Shown here: in pieces, positions 22,653 to 35,079 of the stretch
How positions within the stretch are numbered: position 1 is the stretch's first letter
Layout of the letters: each line of letters begins with the position of its first letter
Source: Pelobates cultripes
Lineage: Eukaryota; Chordata; Amphibia; Anura; Pelobatidae
Assembly: GCA_933207985.1 (NCBI GenBank)
Contig: OW240912.1
Span: 77,564,829 to 77,628,828, forward strand
Direction: 5' to 3'
DNA: 64,000 bases
The notes under the pieces: generated by a model
Told to the model about the DNA's origin: nothing
Database searches by the model: none
The model's input: the letters and a program-made list of their open reading frames with translations, nothing else
Made by a program: the position numbers and the translations under genes

Positions 22653-23061
22653 AGACTAAAACAAATTTCTCTATAAAATATAGATTGATACTTTAATTTA
22701 TACATTTTCTGAAAGCTCAGTTGTCCGATTTTGAGAGGAATACATGAAAAGGTATCAGTAAAAGAAATGCATTTGTGCACCCCAGAAGATCTTTTAGAGA
22801 AATCATAAGATAATGTTCTTGCTAAAATACTCTAACAAAACATCATAATGATTACAACGGTGATACAAGTAAAGTGCAATGCGTGATGAAAAAAAAAGTA
22901 AAATGTGAAAAAACAGAAGTATACAGTGGCTTAATTCAGTTTGGGGTTAACACTTTACTGTTGCAGATCACAAATCATTCAATGAGGATGAGGATGTGTG
23001 AGTCATAATCAGTCTCAAAATCTTCATACCGGGAAATAAAACTGTATTGCTTACCATCAGC

Positions 23062-23640
23062 CTATTTCCTATAGATCCACTGGACATCAATGTAGTAAAC
23101 ATCAGGTATATGCAAGAAGTATTTAGAAAATCCAACACCCTTTTCTATAATTGCATAGCGGTTTGTCTGTGTTACGTGATCACACGTAGTGTCCGAAGGA
23201 TAGACATCTGCGTATAAGAACTGTTTGTCTTGTCCAGGTGAAGAGATGGTCCAGCACACACCAATAGGATGACTTTTTCTTGATCTGGTCATTTATGGAA
23301 TCTGGATCCCATATTAATGCTCTGCTCTTTTAGTTTCGACCTTTTACTAAAAAGAATTGTATTTTACGTCGTATCACACAAGTAATTTCTGCCAGCAATG
23401 TCTCCTTATTTCAGTCAACCTTCCTGGTTCAAATTCTTGCTGCAGATCAACACTGACTTTGTCCACAATTGTCTTTCTTGGATTAATGTTTCCCTTATCT
23501 ATGTTCACTTGCTTTAGTGAAGCTTCGACTAATAAATCTGTACTGTTGACAATGTCCTTGAAAATGAAAATGATCTCATCTGCAAACAACACGAAGATCT
23601 TTGTTACTGACCATGTACATTATGAAGCTCAACACTAGGG
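23062..23640 (-). pseudogene. Unrecognised coding-like remnant
   Basis: On the minus strand a stretch preceded by TTGTTTGCAG (acceptor-like, about 23585) reads EIIFIFKDIVNSTDLLVEAS and then DLQQEFEPGRLTEIRRH to a stop at 23374. After about 80 bases another frame reads SSPGQDKQFLYADVYPSDTT then IEKGVGFSKYFLHIPDVYY to a stop at 23062. The composition is protein-like (mixed charged and aromatic residues) and not repeat-derived. I do not recognise a family. It could be two pieces of a decayed processed pseudogene or an old transposon protein. Confidence 0.25.
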
Positions 23641-23732
23641 TTGAAACAGTTATGCTGTGTAGGAACGTACAAGTAAACCTGATGTTGCAGTAGGACTCCT
23701 TTTGAGCTGGTATCTCACATAATTTCTGTAGC

Positions 23733-23736
<4 letters not shown>

Positions 23737-23782
<46 letters not shown>
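23737..23782. repeat. (TA)n(TG)n microsatellite
   Basis: About eighteen TA units are followed by TGTGTGTG. Confidence 0.95.
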
Positions 23783-23783
<1 letters not shown>

Positions 23784-23839
23784 ACTACTTCTAACTTGAC
23801 AGGTAGAAGTACAGTTTTCAGCCTCAGTATTGAAGAAAC

Positions 23840-25092
23840 TTAAAGGTGCGAGAAATACAAATCTGTTTTCCTGGCACTACAAGTTTCTAAGGAGCCCCCC
23901 TCCCTCGCGCCTCCCTCCTGTGGGTCTGAAGGGGTTAAAATTCCTTCAGTCTGGACGGGGCCTGACTGCTAACCGAGACAGACGCATGGTGCTAGAGCTC
24001 CTCAGGGAAGCCCACTTATTGAGCCTGTTATTGGCCTTAATTGCTTTTATTTTGGTTAAAAAGCTTTTCCATAACCCTGTGGAGCACCCTGCTGATTATT
24101 TGACTCTCGACTGCCTGCAACTGGCAAATATAGCCTGGTCAGAACTTTCCTGTGGCCTGCAGCGGCACTCGACGTTGGGGAGGCGGCTGATCCCCAGCCC
24201 TGAATTGGAGCCTGTTGGCCTGGTGCCCTGTCCCCCCCCTGGGCCAGTGGGGGATATCCTGGTCCCCACTGGTGTATTGAGGTGGGAATCCTATCACAAC
24301 CTCCAGCTGACCAGCTACTCAGCTAACCGCCAAAATGGCTGCCCAGCTGAGACCTACGACAATGGCTGCTTTCTCACAAATTCAATGTCAAGTAGATCAG
24401 CTATTCTTGATGTTTGATTAAGTGTACGCAGATTTTTTTAGCAAAGCTATAATACCAGAGACTTACAACTACCCCCACTGAACGAGTCATGGTCCCACGA
24501 AGTCATCCTGCTGAGTGACTCATCCCTCATAAGCACCTCCAACATGTTCCAAGAGGGTCATGGAGGAAAAGAAGACACGAGAAGCCACTGCGGCGGTCGG
24601 CTCTCCCTCAGGCCTTAACCCTGGCCGTTACTCTCCCCGACTGCAGCGCTATACACCTCTCCACCCCCAACTTAAACTACCTGATGCAGCCAATCTAAAT
24701 CAATAGGTCTGCAAGACCAAAGAAAGGCGGAGAAGAGTCCCAGCTGACCTTATGGAGGAAACAACACAGGACTATTATCTGACTTGGGTCAGTGGGAATG
24801 GCCGTGCCCGCATTAGGATTTCCCCATAGGAAAGCATTCACCAATGCTTTCCTATGGGGAAAATCTGATGCTGGAGGTCCTCATGCAGAGTGTGAGGACG
24901 TCCAGCATCAGATAATGGACCAAAAGTCCATTTCGATTCCGGAAGCCCTCTATTGGCAGTCTGGTAGACAGAGACTGAGGGCAGCCTTAGAGCTGCAATG
25001 TTTAACATTGCAGTACTGGGTGCAAAAGGGACACAGCACCCAGACCACTGCATTTAGCTGAAATGGTCTGGGTGCCTACAATGTCCCTTTAA
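23840..25092. mobile_element. TTAA-flanked MITE split by an L1-like 5' fragment
   Basis: The left part (23840 to about 23955) has the usual start with CTGTTTTCCTGGCAC and CTGAAGGGGTTAAAATTCC. The right part (about 24776-25092) has the AAAGCATTCACCAATGCTTT hairpin, a GTCCTCATGC/GTGAGGACGTC hairpin and the CACCCAGACCACT/AGTCTGGGTGCC-type hairpin, ending CCCTTTAA. The middle 820 bases are foreign to the family. Confidence 0.7.
23957..24775 (+). mobile_element. L1-like 5' fragment inside the MITE
   Basis: It begins GGACGGGGCCTGACTGC, close to the GGGGCGGGGCCTGACACC start of the L1 copy at 30894. AAAATGGC lies at 24332-24339. An open frame across 23830-24417 includes AHLLSLLLALIAFILVKKLF, but this is a fusion of MITE and L1 sequence and has no known motif. 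No RT is present. The 3' border is approximate. Confidence 0.45.
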
Positions 25093-26262
25093 TATGCATC
25101 TGGATGCATAATGACAAACACATAACACATTCCTCCTTGAAATCATTATCAATGAAGTAACCACTAATCAATAAAATAGTAAACTGTGCAAAACTTTGCA
25201 GAGTTGTTTGACAGGGCTGTTTTGACTAGCAAGTTAAACTCCCTGGCTTCTCATCTTCAACACTTCAGTCATCCAACGCTATTTATACGCATTAAGGTGG
25301 ATGAGTTCAACAGTTAAGCATTGGTATGTGACATCACTTTATCATAATCCTCCTAAGTACACCGTTTTTATGCTGCTATCATAAAGGAAAGGGAGTAATT
25401 GTAGAAGGCTTCAGGATTCGTGGCCACCCAATAGCAATCTGCCTGCCAGAGTTTAAAAAAACTTGCATCAAGATTAAGGGAAAGAAGCTTCAATAAAATA
25501 CACTGGTTAATCTTAAAACTTCCTTCTAATTATCAGCTTTCCTCTAACTATTTCAAAGCACTATACCTATTCCTTTTAAAATAATGAACATAATTAAATA
25601 CTAGCAGTATGACCTATTGTTTAGGCATAGTCTGTCTGTCTGTCTATGTGTGTATGAGTGTGTGTCTGTCCGTCTATCTATATATCTATCACATAAATAT
25701 AGCACACGCTGCTCACATGAGCTTTTACAAATGATCCCCATCCCTTGACTAATCTACTACTTTATATTTTTATATCCTCTGCTGAAACTGCAAAATCAGA
25801 TCTCGTTCAACAGCTATCTCTGAATAGTTATTTCTGGGGGAGGTAGAAAGCAAACTAATTTATAATCTAAAAAACTACAGAAACCATAATCCTATGGGTA
25901 CGTAACATGTGAAACATTTTGACATGCTTGCTCTAAACATACACAAAGCATACTGTTTCATGAGAATTGTTTCCAGACTCACCATCAAGCAAGCTTCCAA
26001 CATGTAAAGGCAACTGATCTAACAGACATGTATAAACAAAATCCCTTGCAATCAAGAACACCAAAACCTGAAACACGCTTAGAGTGACTTACCTAGAACA
26101 CAGCTCATTGTTTTTATTAATTATTTCCCATAGTTTGGAATACTCCCATTAACAACAATACATTATTCTGTATTGTCCAAGGGTATTACCCCTCTGCCTC
26201 TGTTAAATATGTGAATAAATATAATGTTTCTAAAAGTGACAAGTCATTTTAACTACATAGGG
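25093..26262. other. No gene recognised
   Basis: AT-rich sequence with a short TCTG/TGTG run near 25630-25690. Confidence 0.45.
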
Positions 26263-26270
26263 ATACAGAG

Positions 26271-26464
26271 TAGACATGTGCAATTCATTTCGGTCTGAAT
26301 GTGAATTTGAACGAATTTCAGGCAATTCTGACATTCGAATGCTTCAGAATGTCCCAAGTCCCGAATTTCGGAAGTGCCGAACCGAACCGAAGTCCCGAAT
26401 TGCCGAAGTCCCGAATTTCAGAAGTTCCGAACCAAACTGAATTTGTTGCCCATGCACATCCCTA
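26271..26464. mobile_element. hAT-like MITE with 8-bp target duplication
   Basis: ATACAGAG flanks it at 26263-26270 and 26465-26472. The ends are TAGACATGTGCA and the inverse of TGCACATCCCTA. Inside, CGAAGTCCCGAATT-type units of about 13-15 bases are repeated several times. Confidence 0.82.
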
Positions 26465-26472
26465 ATACAGAG

Positions 26473-28572
26473 TTATACTTTAATCCTTTATTCAAACTAG
26501 AAGATATGTTAGGACAGTGACATGCACATCTATTAAAAATTCCAAACTACTAATTAAGTCCATAAAATTCAGCATTAGGAAGGGATTGAAAACGCTTTCT
26601 GACTTTCCGTTAGAATAGCATGAGGGTATAACGTGCTTACCTGCCCTTAACGTCTTCGCTACTCCCCTTGTTGGGCTACGCAAGCCGAAAGCTCCACGTG
26701 GCTGCATGGCCTCAACAGGGAATACTCCATATTTACCATTGGCCTGGGGACAGCAACCTCTGGCGGTTCACACGGGCTGAAATCTTCTTAGCCGTTTTGT
26801 TCCCTGCTAAATATAAGATGCTGCCCATTTGATCGTCTTTTATAAATTCGAATGCTGTGATGTCATGAACTCCGTTAAAGTGACCACATCATCCAGGCGA
26901 CCACATTATGAAACATTTTGGCTTCGCAGAGATGAGCAATCAGAAACATTGTTAGCCTATATAATGCTAAATAGAGCCATTATTCAATGCTCTATCGTGG
27001 TTTGTGCCTTGATACATGTCAGTGTGCTTTTAGTAAGTCTTGATTCATGTCATTCTGGTATCCTGACCCAACTCGTTATTCCACTAGCTGATGTTGTCTT
27101 TTACTGACTTTGTCTTAATCTTTCTTACTTTAAGTCCAGTCACTCTAAGGCCCGGTAATACATCTATCTAGTACCTCTGTTTGTGGGGTTTGACATTCCT
27201 GTAAGTTGGGGTACAACCCCGTGACAGGCAGTTATTGAAACCGTTATAATCCAGATCTCTAAAAACCTTTTACATGGTAGTAACAAAATAAGATAACTTT
27301 ATCAAATTAAAACTGGTCCTAGTTGTTAATTTTGCAATAATATGCTCAATATCACAAAGTTAAAAAGAAAAAACGGGCACTTTTGTATGATTTTCAGTTA
27401 CATTACTGTTTGAAATACGCAGACTGCTAATTCCATTGATTTTACTAAGAGGTGACAGTTGTGTCATTAACCTATTATGTTCCTGTGTGTGTTCCATAGT
27501 TTTGTTAGAGTATCACTAACCTGTTTTCACCAGGATTCTGATTGCTAAGGCTTTCAGGCTTAATGTAAGTTAAAGGGTCCTTTATTGCCAATTCTATAAA
27601 TGTAAAAGTGCTGTCAAAAAGTATAATAACAGTGGGATTATGATCACTTAGATATCCTTAATGGCTCATTGGCAGTAGTTAAAATGTTGAAAAATATACA
27701 ATTTGAGATTGTTATTTTCCTGCAAGTGTTCTGATAATTTATACAGTATTCCTTTGTTATGGTACCAAGAGAAAAGAAAGATAAAAGAAAACAGTTAAGA
27801 TTCAGGTATAATGAAAACGCATTTCGCAAATTCATTATTACTGTAATATATTTGTACATTAAAAACCATAAATGCACTTTTAAAATATAAAAAAAATAAA
27901 ATCAAAGGTTACACAGTTGTGGAGTTGAATTTGAATTTATGAAGCCTTATGGCTGAATAACACACATTTTGTGAGTCTTTATGGGTTATCTTTTTGATGG
28001 TTATTTATCAACCCAGAAATTGTGTACAATAGACAAGGGGAAAATGACTGCGAGGTCCTAACTTTAGAACTGCATAAAAAGTTTGACTGCAGAAAAAAAA
28101 ACTACTTCTTGAAAAGAAAGATCATGAACTCAAATTTTATTTTAAAAAAACCATATCCACTTTTTAGTTCACTTTTCTGTTTGTCACAATGGTTCTTTTA
28201 ATGGTACACTTGCAGCAATGTTTTTGGCATTTTTGTTCTTATTCTCTCCCTCCCCCATTCCCCCCCTCCCGCCCTGTCCTTCCTTTTTCTCAGGTGATGT
28301 ACTACTTATGGGAACTAAAAACACAAAGACCTTTATGTAGAACAGGGCTGAATATGTTTTGGTGAACTCCCAGTGCAGTTTTTATACAATGGAGTGACAC
28401 CTACTGTAAGAGGAAGCCTAGACCACAAAATTTTGTAGATATATAGTAACCAAATTATTGAGGTTTATGTTTCTTTCATTGCTTGTAGCAGTAATGTGCA
28501 ATTTATCTGACATGTAGTCTCAGGGGCATGTTATCTTCAACAACACGGACAGGAGGTTTACTAAGTGACATA
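26473..28572. other. No gene recognised
   Basis: Short frames only (up to 92 codons), none with motifs. A C-rich stretch with poly-C sits near 28245-28275. Confidence 0.45.
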
Positions 28573-28580
28573 TTCTAGTA

Positions 28581-28717
28581 CGGGGGTGTCTAAAGGTAGC
28601 TTCCCAGGTGGTTTAAAACTACACTTTCCATGATGCTTTTTCATTCTAAAGACATGCAAAGCATCATGGGAGTTGTAGTTCTACAACATCTGGGGATATA
28701 CCTTTTGGGCACCCCTG
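28581..28717. mobile_element. 137-bp hAT-like MITE with 8-bp target duplication
   Basis: TTCTAGTA flanks both sides (28573-28580, 28718-28725). The ends CGGGGGTGTCTAAAGGTA and the inverse of TACCTTTTGGGCACCCCTG pair with few mismatches. The interior is also largely palindromic (GCATCATGG and CCATGATGC). Confidence 0.88.
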
Positions 28718-28725
28718 TTCTAGTA

Positions 28726-29289
28726 TATAAATTCTAAATTTACCAGATGGTGACTAAATCTAGTCTATATTATTTGACAGCAGAGAAGTCTTGGTGGGAT
28801 GTCTTGGCTTAATGACTGTGACTATAATAATAATAGCATTTATTTGACTGGTTCCTTTTTGTAAAATGGAAATTAATTGTATGATGATATGATATGAAAG
28901 CATGCGCTGCTTCAAGCAATATAAATAGCTTTGTCAAACTTATTTCTCAAGATTGTTCTGCCAGAAATGTGAGATTTTTTCTATTTTAACTTTTGTCTTC
29001 ATTCTTTCCTCATCTGCCTCCCTCCAGATATGTAATTTGCAATTCCTGAAACAAAAGTGTAACAAACAAAAATCACACTTACTGTTACTTAATAAACAGA
29101 ATTTTAACAAATTAAATTGAGGCAACCATAGCTAAACAGAAAAAAAAAAAAAGTTTGCGGCTTGATTGTCTGCACAGAAAAATTAGTTCAAAAAGTCACA
29201 TCTGTGCTATGGAGAAATAAGCACATCTATAGATTCTGGGAAATATTTCTTTAGGAAGGAAGAATAACTAAAGTACATTGTGACTGGGG
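28726..29289. other. No gene recognised
   Basis: AT-rich, no repeats of note. Confidence 0.4.
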
Positions 29290-29300
29290 GTTACTTTTTT

Positions 29301-30894
29301 TTAAAAAATTCTTTATTTTATTTGTGCATGAATTAACATTTAGGTCTGTTACGCCATAATAGCGGTATGAGACCGTTCGTCAACAGGTTGTAACATGGCA
29401 TAAAAATACAATGCACTGTTTTTAAAAAGTAAAATACATGTTAAATCCAGACGTGACAATGTATGAAAATGCGTAAGGATCAATGGAATTGTGCTTTGTA
29501 GTCTGACACTGAATAACAAAATAATTAAATATATTAAGGCAATGTGCTATGAAATTAATAGACAGGAATAATCTAGTGCATGTTGGTCGGTACACTTAGC
29601 TTAGTGTTAGTAATGAAAGGTGTATGCACTGTGTGTGCTTATAGTGAGTAAGTGGAGACCAGAATAGCGTAGTGCATGTTAAACAGAATTATCAGCTTAA
29701 CGGTTGCCTTGTAAGTTGTATGCCCAGTGTTATGGCGAGTCAGTAAAGACAGAAATAACAGTATAGGATAGACTATATAAACAGTATAACCGAGGAAACC
29801 AAATGAAAAAGAACATCAGCTCCTGACTGTTGAGCAAGTAGGCTTATCGGCATTATGTGTGTAGTGCCGGGGATGTGAAGGGTTAACTCAGCCTATACCC
29901 TGCTGGGGCAGCAAGCCTAGTATCGAGTGTCCCGATATCAGGCTTTGTAGACCGCCTGTTGGGAAGGAGTAGGTGAATCTCTGTGAGAGAGCCATCTTCT
30001 TCACCCGATCCCTGGTAGGCAGCAAGGTCTTGGGGAGCTGTGGGAGGTGGTACGCTGAGGGGATTGTGAGGCCTATCTCTAGCTCCGATAGGGGCCAGCC
30101 TCCTCGTAACTCGGGCTCTGCTTCGAGAGTCCCTCCCAGAGTAGAAGCATCTGATGGCCTGGGAGTCCTGCAGCCGGCATGTGATCTTCCAGCAAGGTGG
30201 CTGGTCCTGTGGGGGTAGGTACCTGGTAGCCTTCGGTTTAGGCAGGCATGTAACAGAGGTAGTTGGCGCTGGGGTGAGGGCTGCACTCAGGGGTTGTCTG
30301 CACCTCTCCGCTCTCCGATGCCCCCGTACCTCCATTTGTGGCTGATGTGGCGTCGGGACCATGCGCTTCTCTAATTCTGCCCAGAATCATAGAAAGGTCG
30401 CTTCTAGGCGCCTGAGTGACTGCTCCACCGGGCAATTAATACTCCGCTGGGTTGTACAAAGGGTGCTTTGAAATGAGTGGTGAGTCCGCCATTTTGCTGA
30501 GACCCTTGTCTCTGATGTGTGTGGTCGACTATAAGCAATGGAGGTGAACGATTTCAGCTAGTGATGACCCCCACCGGTCCAGAGGGGGTGGAGAACGGGG
30601 CAGCAAAGAGTCCTCAGTGTATTTGTAGGGCCTATGCCGGGAGATCGGCCGCCTCTCCCAGGTAAAAGGCCTCTAGTCGTGCTAGGCCGCAGGACCTCTT
30701 GGGTCGAACTCCCCCCAAGGACGGTGTAATCTGCCCATGGGGTGTAACAGGCTATGTAGGGGTTATTCTGCTGCCGTTTGTAATCGGTTGCTCAGTATTT
30801 CTTGGGGTATTTTCCATTATATTTGCTCCATAACTCCGGAGCTACAGAGATATGCGTCCATCCATCTTAGGTGTCAGGCCCCGCCCCCTGGGGA
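29301..30894 (-). mobile_element. L1-derived retrocopy lacking ORF2
   Basis: On the minus strand it starts GGGGCGGGGCCTGACACC, has a 5'UTR-like region with GCAAAATGGCGG (30488-30497), and ends AATAAAATAAAGAATTT plus an A-rich tail. GTTACTTTTT flanks both sides (about 29290 and 30895), a plausible target duplication. At 1.6 kb it keeps a 5' region and a 3' tail. The only sizeable frame (30362-29883, 159 codons, Pro/Arg-rich) shows no L1 ORF1 coiled coil and no RT. I read it as an internally deleted, non-autonomous derivative mobilised in trans. Confidence 0.65.
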
Positions 30895-30991
30895 GTTACT
30901 TTTTTATCTTTATTAAACAAAATAAACATTGGTACATTTGTGAAATATGTGATAAAGGGGCTAAACCATGCTGAAATTAGTTTAGCATCTG

Positions 30992-31204
30992 TTAAAGGGA
31001 CACTTCAGGCACCCAGACCACTTCAGTTTTTTGCAGTGGTCTGGGTGCATTGTCCCTATTGCACTTAGTGCTGCAATGTCAAACACTGCAGTTCCAGAGA
31101 AACTGCAATGTTTACATTGCAGCTCTACATCTACCTCCAGTGGCTGTCTACTTCTTTTACCTCCAAAGGTGTTTGTATTCCTTGCACTTATAGTATCCCT
31201 TTAA
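30992..31204. mobile_element. Short TTAA-flanked MITE
   Basis: It starts TTAAAGGGACACTTCAGGC and ends CTTATAGTATCCCTTTAA. The hairpin GCACCCAGACCACTTC / GCAGTGGTCTGGGTGC lies at the left end rather than the right as in longer copies, so the modules are rearranged. Confidence 0.8.
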
Positions 31205-32080
31205 ATGTAAACCAGCTAAGTCAGGGGTCAGATATCTCATAAATTACAGAGCTTCATTTAGGCGACAGGGTTTGAAAAATATGCTAGCCCCAATAATTGT
31301 TTGAGGCTACTTGTTGAAGTAGGAGAGCACATGTCAGGACATGGCAAGCCAACGGCTTCCAGACTAAATTGGTCTTGACACACAAAATAAAGTATGTATA
31401 GATGCCCAATGCTGGGGTATTTTCAGAAATCACTTGATCATTACCTTTGACTGCCGTTTACTGACACCCATTAAAAGGGAACAGGAAAAGAAGACATAGC
31501 TCTGTTTATTCTATATTACACAATGATTAAGAGATAGTTATCATCAAAAGACATACTTCAGTCTGGCAACAAACAAAAGACGGTTTATTGTAAAATTACA
31601 TTTCAGATCAAAGGTCTAGAGCTGACGTATGCACTGAATGGTTGGTTTGTTATGTGGGTCATGGAATAAGGTTTAGCAAATTAATGACCTTTCCAGTTAA
31701 TCTGATATTTTTTTTGAGCTTTGATGCCAATCAAGCGGGTAATTTCTCATTTTAACTTGGTTGCTATTTATTTTAGTAAACCATGTGTAACAGCGATGTT
31801 GCATGCTTGTGTCTTCAGAGGTTTATCTCTTGCTGAGTATTGCGTATTATTTCAGGATATATATCGTTTCTCGGTTAAATTGCTGGAAAAGTCCACAACT
31901 CATCTTTATCATTATGATCAGGACAGAATATGTCCCTTAAAGCTAAACATTTTTTTGAGAATTCTAAATCCAATATTTTTCAAACAATACCCCAACAGCA
32001 TCATTAATAATGGATGCTTTAAATAGCAAAATTACAAACATTTTGATGAACATTGAATAATGCAACTCTAAAGGGTATTG
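31205..32080. other. No gene recognised
   Basis: A 101-codon frame at 31721-32026 has no recognisable motif. Confidence 0.4.
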
Positions 32081-32987
32081 TTAACCCCTTAAGGACTGAG
32101 CCAAATGTACACGTTGTGATCAAAACAAAACGTAAACAAAAACTTGAAATTGCGCTATATGTCTATTCAGGCGTAATTCACCTCTTTTATATTATGTGCA
32201 CCCACACTTATTATATATCATTTTATTCAGGGGAAACAGGGCTTTTATTTAACATCAAATATTTAGGTATAAAACATAATTTAATATGAATAAAATATTA
32301 AAAAATGGGAGAAAATAAGAATTTAAAAAAAATGTTTAGTTCTACGTGACATTCTAACTGTGAATGTCATAATATTGTTTGCTTTTACTGCAATAAAATA
32401 CACATATTTGTATTCAGCGATGTCTCATGTGTAACACATGTACAGGTTTTGCGGTGTTTTGGGAAGTTACAGGGTCAAATATAGAATGTTAAATTTTTCA
32501 GTTTTTTTCACATTGAAATTCGCCAGATTAGTTACATTGCCTTTGAGAATGTATGGTAGCCCAGGAATGAGAATTACCCCCATGATGGCATACCATTTGC
32601 AAAAGTAGACAACACAAGGTTTTGCAAATGGAGTATGTTCAGTCTTTTTTAGTAGCCACTTGGTCACAAACACTGATCTAAGTATATCAATTTTATTTTT
32701 CAACAGTTTTAACTGTTTTTATTTTATTTACAGGCTGCAGGGGGAGTACCTGTCATTACCGGCACTCCCCCTGCTGACAATGTGATCACATGGCCCAGGG
32801 GGACCGGAGAGGAAGGATGGGGACTCCCTGGGCTCCCAGGTAAGTCCCCATATTGCGATCGCTGGCGTGGGATCGCCGGCGACCGGTTAAGTACATAGGA
32901 CGGCGGGGGCGTTCTATTCTGCTCTCTGGCATTTAGAGCCGGTTCCCTAAGGATGGCATAGAACGTCCCCTGTCATTAAGGGGTTAA
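32081..32987. mobile_element. TTAACCCCTT-ended element, 0.9-kb copy
   Basis: It begins TTAACCCCTTAAGGACTG and ends CATTAAGGGGTTAA. It holds one copy of a module of about 300 bp (32401-32700), then a GC-rich block. The GC-rich block begins after an acceptor-like TTTTATTTACAG (32733) and contains CCCAGGTAAGT (donor-like, exon end 32839) and inverted GGGGCGTTCTAT / ATAGAACGTCCCC (32906-32970). No transposase ORF. Confidence 0.8.
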
Positions 32988-33009
32988 ACCGTAGGTCCAA
33001 ATTAAATTC

Positions 33010-33246
33010 TGAATGTCATCAACACCAACAGACTTTTTAAACATCAGATGTGACATCTCCAGTTATAAATGTGACAATTCCACCTGGCACCAGTGAAATA
33101 AAACAATATAAAATTAGAACTTAACTTATAGGTACACAGCCTCCCAGGGTTACCTCCCACATGATAACCAACCCCAGCAGAAATGTATATATCTGAATGT
33201 CATTTACGCCAACAGACTTTTTAAACATCAGATGTGACATCACCAG
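33010..33246. repeat. 54-bp direct repeat pair
   Basis: CTGAATGTCAT...CCAACAGAC and ACATCAGATGTGACATC occur at 33010-33064 and again at 33193-33246 with four or five differences, 183 bp apart, just upstream of the L1 ORF1 copy. Confidence 0.85.
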
Positions 33247-33299
33247 TGTATCTGATGATGTCACATACATGCAACTTCTCATCATTAAAAATATTAAAT

Positions 33300-34965
33300 A
33301 ATTGGGGAGAACCACTCACTCTGAGACACCTAAAGTGACCGAAATTACCCACAAAAGGTCCCAAACGGATCCACCAGCTGCAACTAACGCAATGGGTCGG
33401 AAAACCAAGAAGTCCAAGCACGATAAACCTCAGCTGAGCGGCAATGTCGGGGACTAATGGTGGCAAGCTCACACCAACATGAGCACAAACCTGGCCACCT
33501 ACGCCGATGACTGCTCCGATCAATCAGACGACTTTACAAGCGGGGCTGACACTCACCACTCACCCGTCTTTACAGCTCACCCACCCGCAGATAACGCTCC
33601 GGTAACCACAGCGGTGATGAAGGAACTCCTAGCGGGGCTTCAGCTCACCATCCAAGCTGGTATGGCCCAAATCCGTGGAGACCTGCAAGGCCTCACAGGC
33701 AGCCTGAGCACGCTGGAAGCCGACTTCCGCCGAAACATGCAAGAAACGGCACAGCTGCAAAAAGACGTACACGACCTACAGCAACAGAATCAAATATTCG
33801 ACCAAAGGTTCGCAGACTTGGAGGACCAGAGAAGAGGACTGAACCTCAAGATAAGGGGCATTGGTGAGGAGATGTCCACTCTTCTGCCCCCCCAGACAGG
33901 CCAAACAAACAGCCCTGGGTGGGATGTTCCGCCTCCCACGACTGTTAAAAGCCCCGACCACAGCACTGAGAGACCTCCTGGTGCGCTTCCTGAACCGTGA
34001 CGATAGATCAGTGGTCCTACAAGCGACACGAACCCAAGCGCCATACAAGTTTGAGAGGATTCAGCTCTCCTTCTATGCTGACCTGTCGGGGGCGACCCTG
34101 GCCTGGCACCGCTCAATGAAACCCTTCACGGCTCTCCTCCGCCTGCACAAAATACCATACCAATGGAGGAGGCCTCGGGTGCTCTTAATACAACATGGCA
34201 ACACATCGCACAAGATCACAGATATGCAGGGCGCCACGAGTCTCCTACCAACACTGGGGCTGCAGCAAGATTCTCTGTCAGCGGCGAGATCAAGCCAACC
34301 AGAGGTCCAACCACCAACAGGCGCCCCTGCAAAGATGACATCTGACGTCTCCCGACGGGATGGAGCGAGAGCCCTCACCGCAGCCAAGACCTGATAAACC
34401 CAGGGACTTATACCTACCTCACACAGCCCTCAGGTTAAACGGACATGCCTTCCGTTGCTCCCGGGACTGCTCTCTCCCTGATGTCTAAGCTAGCAAACAT
34501 ACAGCCTAAGAGAATTCAACAATGCTCCCCCTCTTTCTTTTTTCATCCCCCCCCGTGACCCCAGGGTTAAGGGGTATTACTCCCCACAGGAGCACACAAA
34601 CCAAACAGCCCACACCATAGAGCACATGCTCCCTGTAAACATCTGCCTATCACATTAAACAAAACACTCTTACCACACTATCAGCACACACAGCCTATTT
34701 GTCTTTAGAGACACATCACCCCCAAACCCATGTCCAAAGCATTTGGCACATTAGGCGCAAAAACACACGCTGATTCCAACTAACCAAAACTAAATTCCCT
34801 CAGCTCCTGGTCCAGTGACATTCCCTGCTAACTGTCATAATTGTTATGCTATACCATAATTGTTTGATGCCATGCCTAAGTTGAATATCAGCTGTGATTT
34901 TTTTCTGTTATATGACCATGACATGAGTCAAAAATAAAGAATGAAAAATAAATAAATAAATTAAC
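33300..34965 (+). mobile_element. L1-like element with ORF1 but no ORF2
   Basis: A leader is followed by ORF1 (33391-34394) and then only about 570 bases to an A-rich tail ending AAATAAATAAATAAA at 34965. There is no trace of endonuclease or RT. The layout resembles the half-L1 (HAL1) class known from mammals. The 5' border is a guess and no target duplication was found. Confidence 0.65.
33391..34394 (+). pseudogene. L1 ORF1p-like RNA-binding protein (frameshifted)
   Basis: It starts ATG at 33391 with the basic MGRKTKKSKHDKPQL typical of ORF1p, then a stop. A second frame (33479-34000) holds a coiled coil (MAQIRGDLQGLTGSLSTLEA, LQKDVHDLQQQNQIFDQRFA) leading to DLEDQRRGLNLKIRGIGEE, the entry to the RRM. 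A third frame (to 34394) holds the C-terminal domain: RDLLVRFLNRDDRSVVLQA, then LHKIPYQWRRPRVLLIQ. All domains are present in order, spread over three frames by two frameshifts. In an intact element the protein would trimerise and coat the RNA. The distance from ATG to stop fits a normal ORF1. Confidence 0.82.
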
Positions 34966-35079
34966 TAATTAATAGTGGTAACTGGAGAATGTTAAAGGCT
35001 TGCAGAAGATTCACAGTCCATAAAACAATACCAAAAGTAGGCATTGTAGGCTCTCTAACAATATGAATTTGTGTGACAC

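Noticed and set aside
33861..34048. Minus-strand ORFs over L1 ORF1
   Set aside because: Shadows of the plus-strand ORF1 domains, without motifs.
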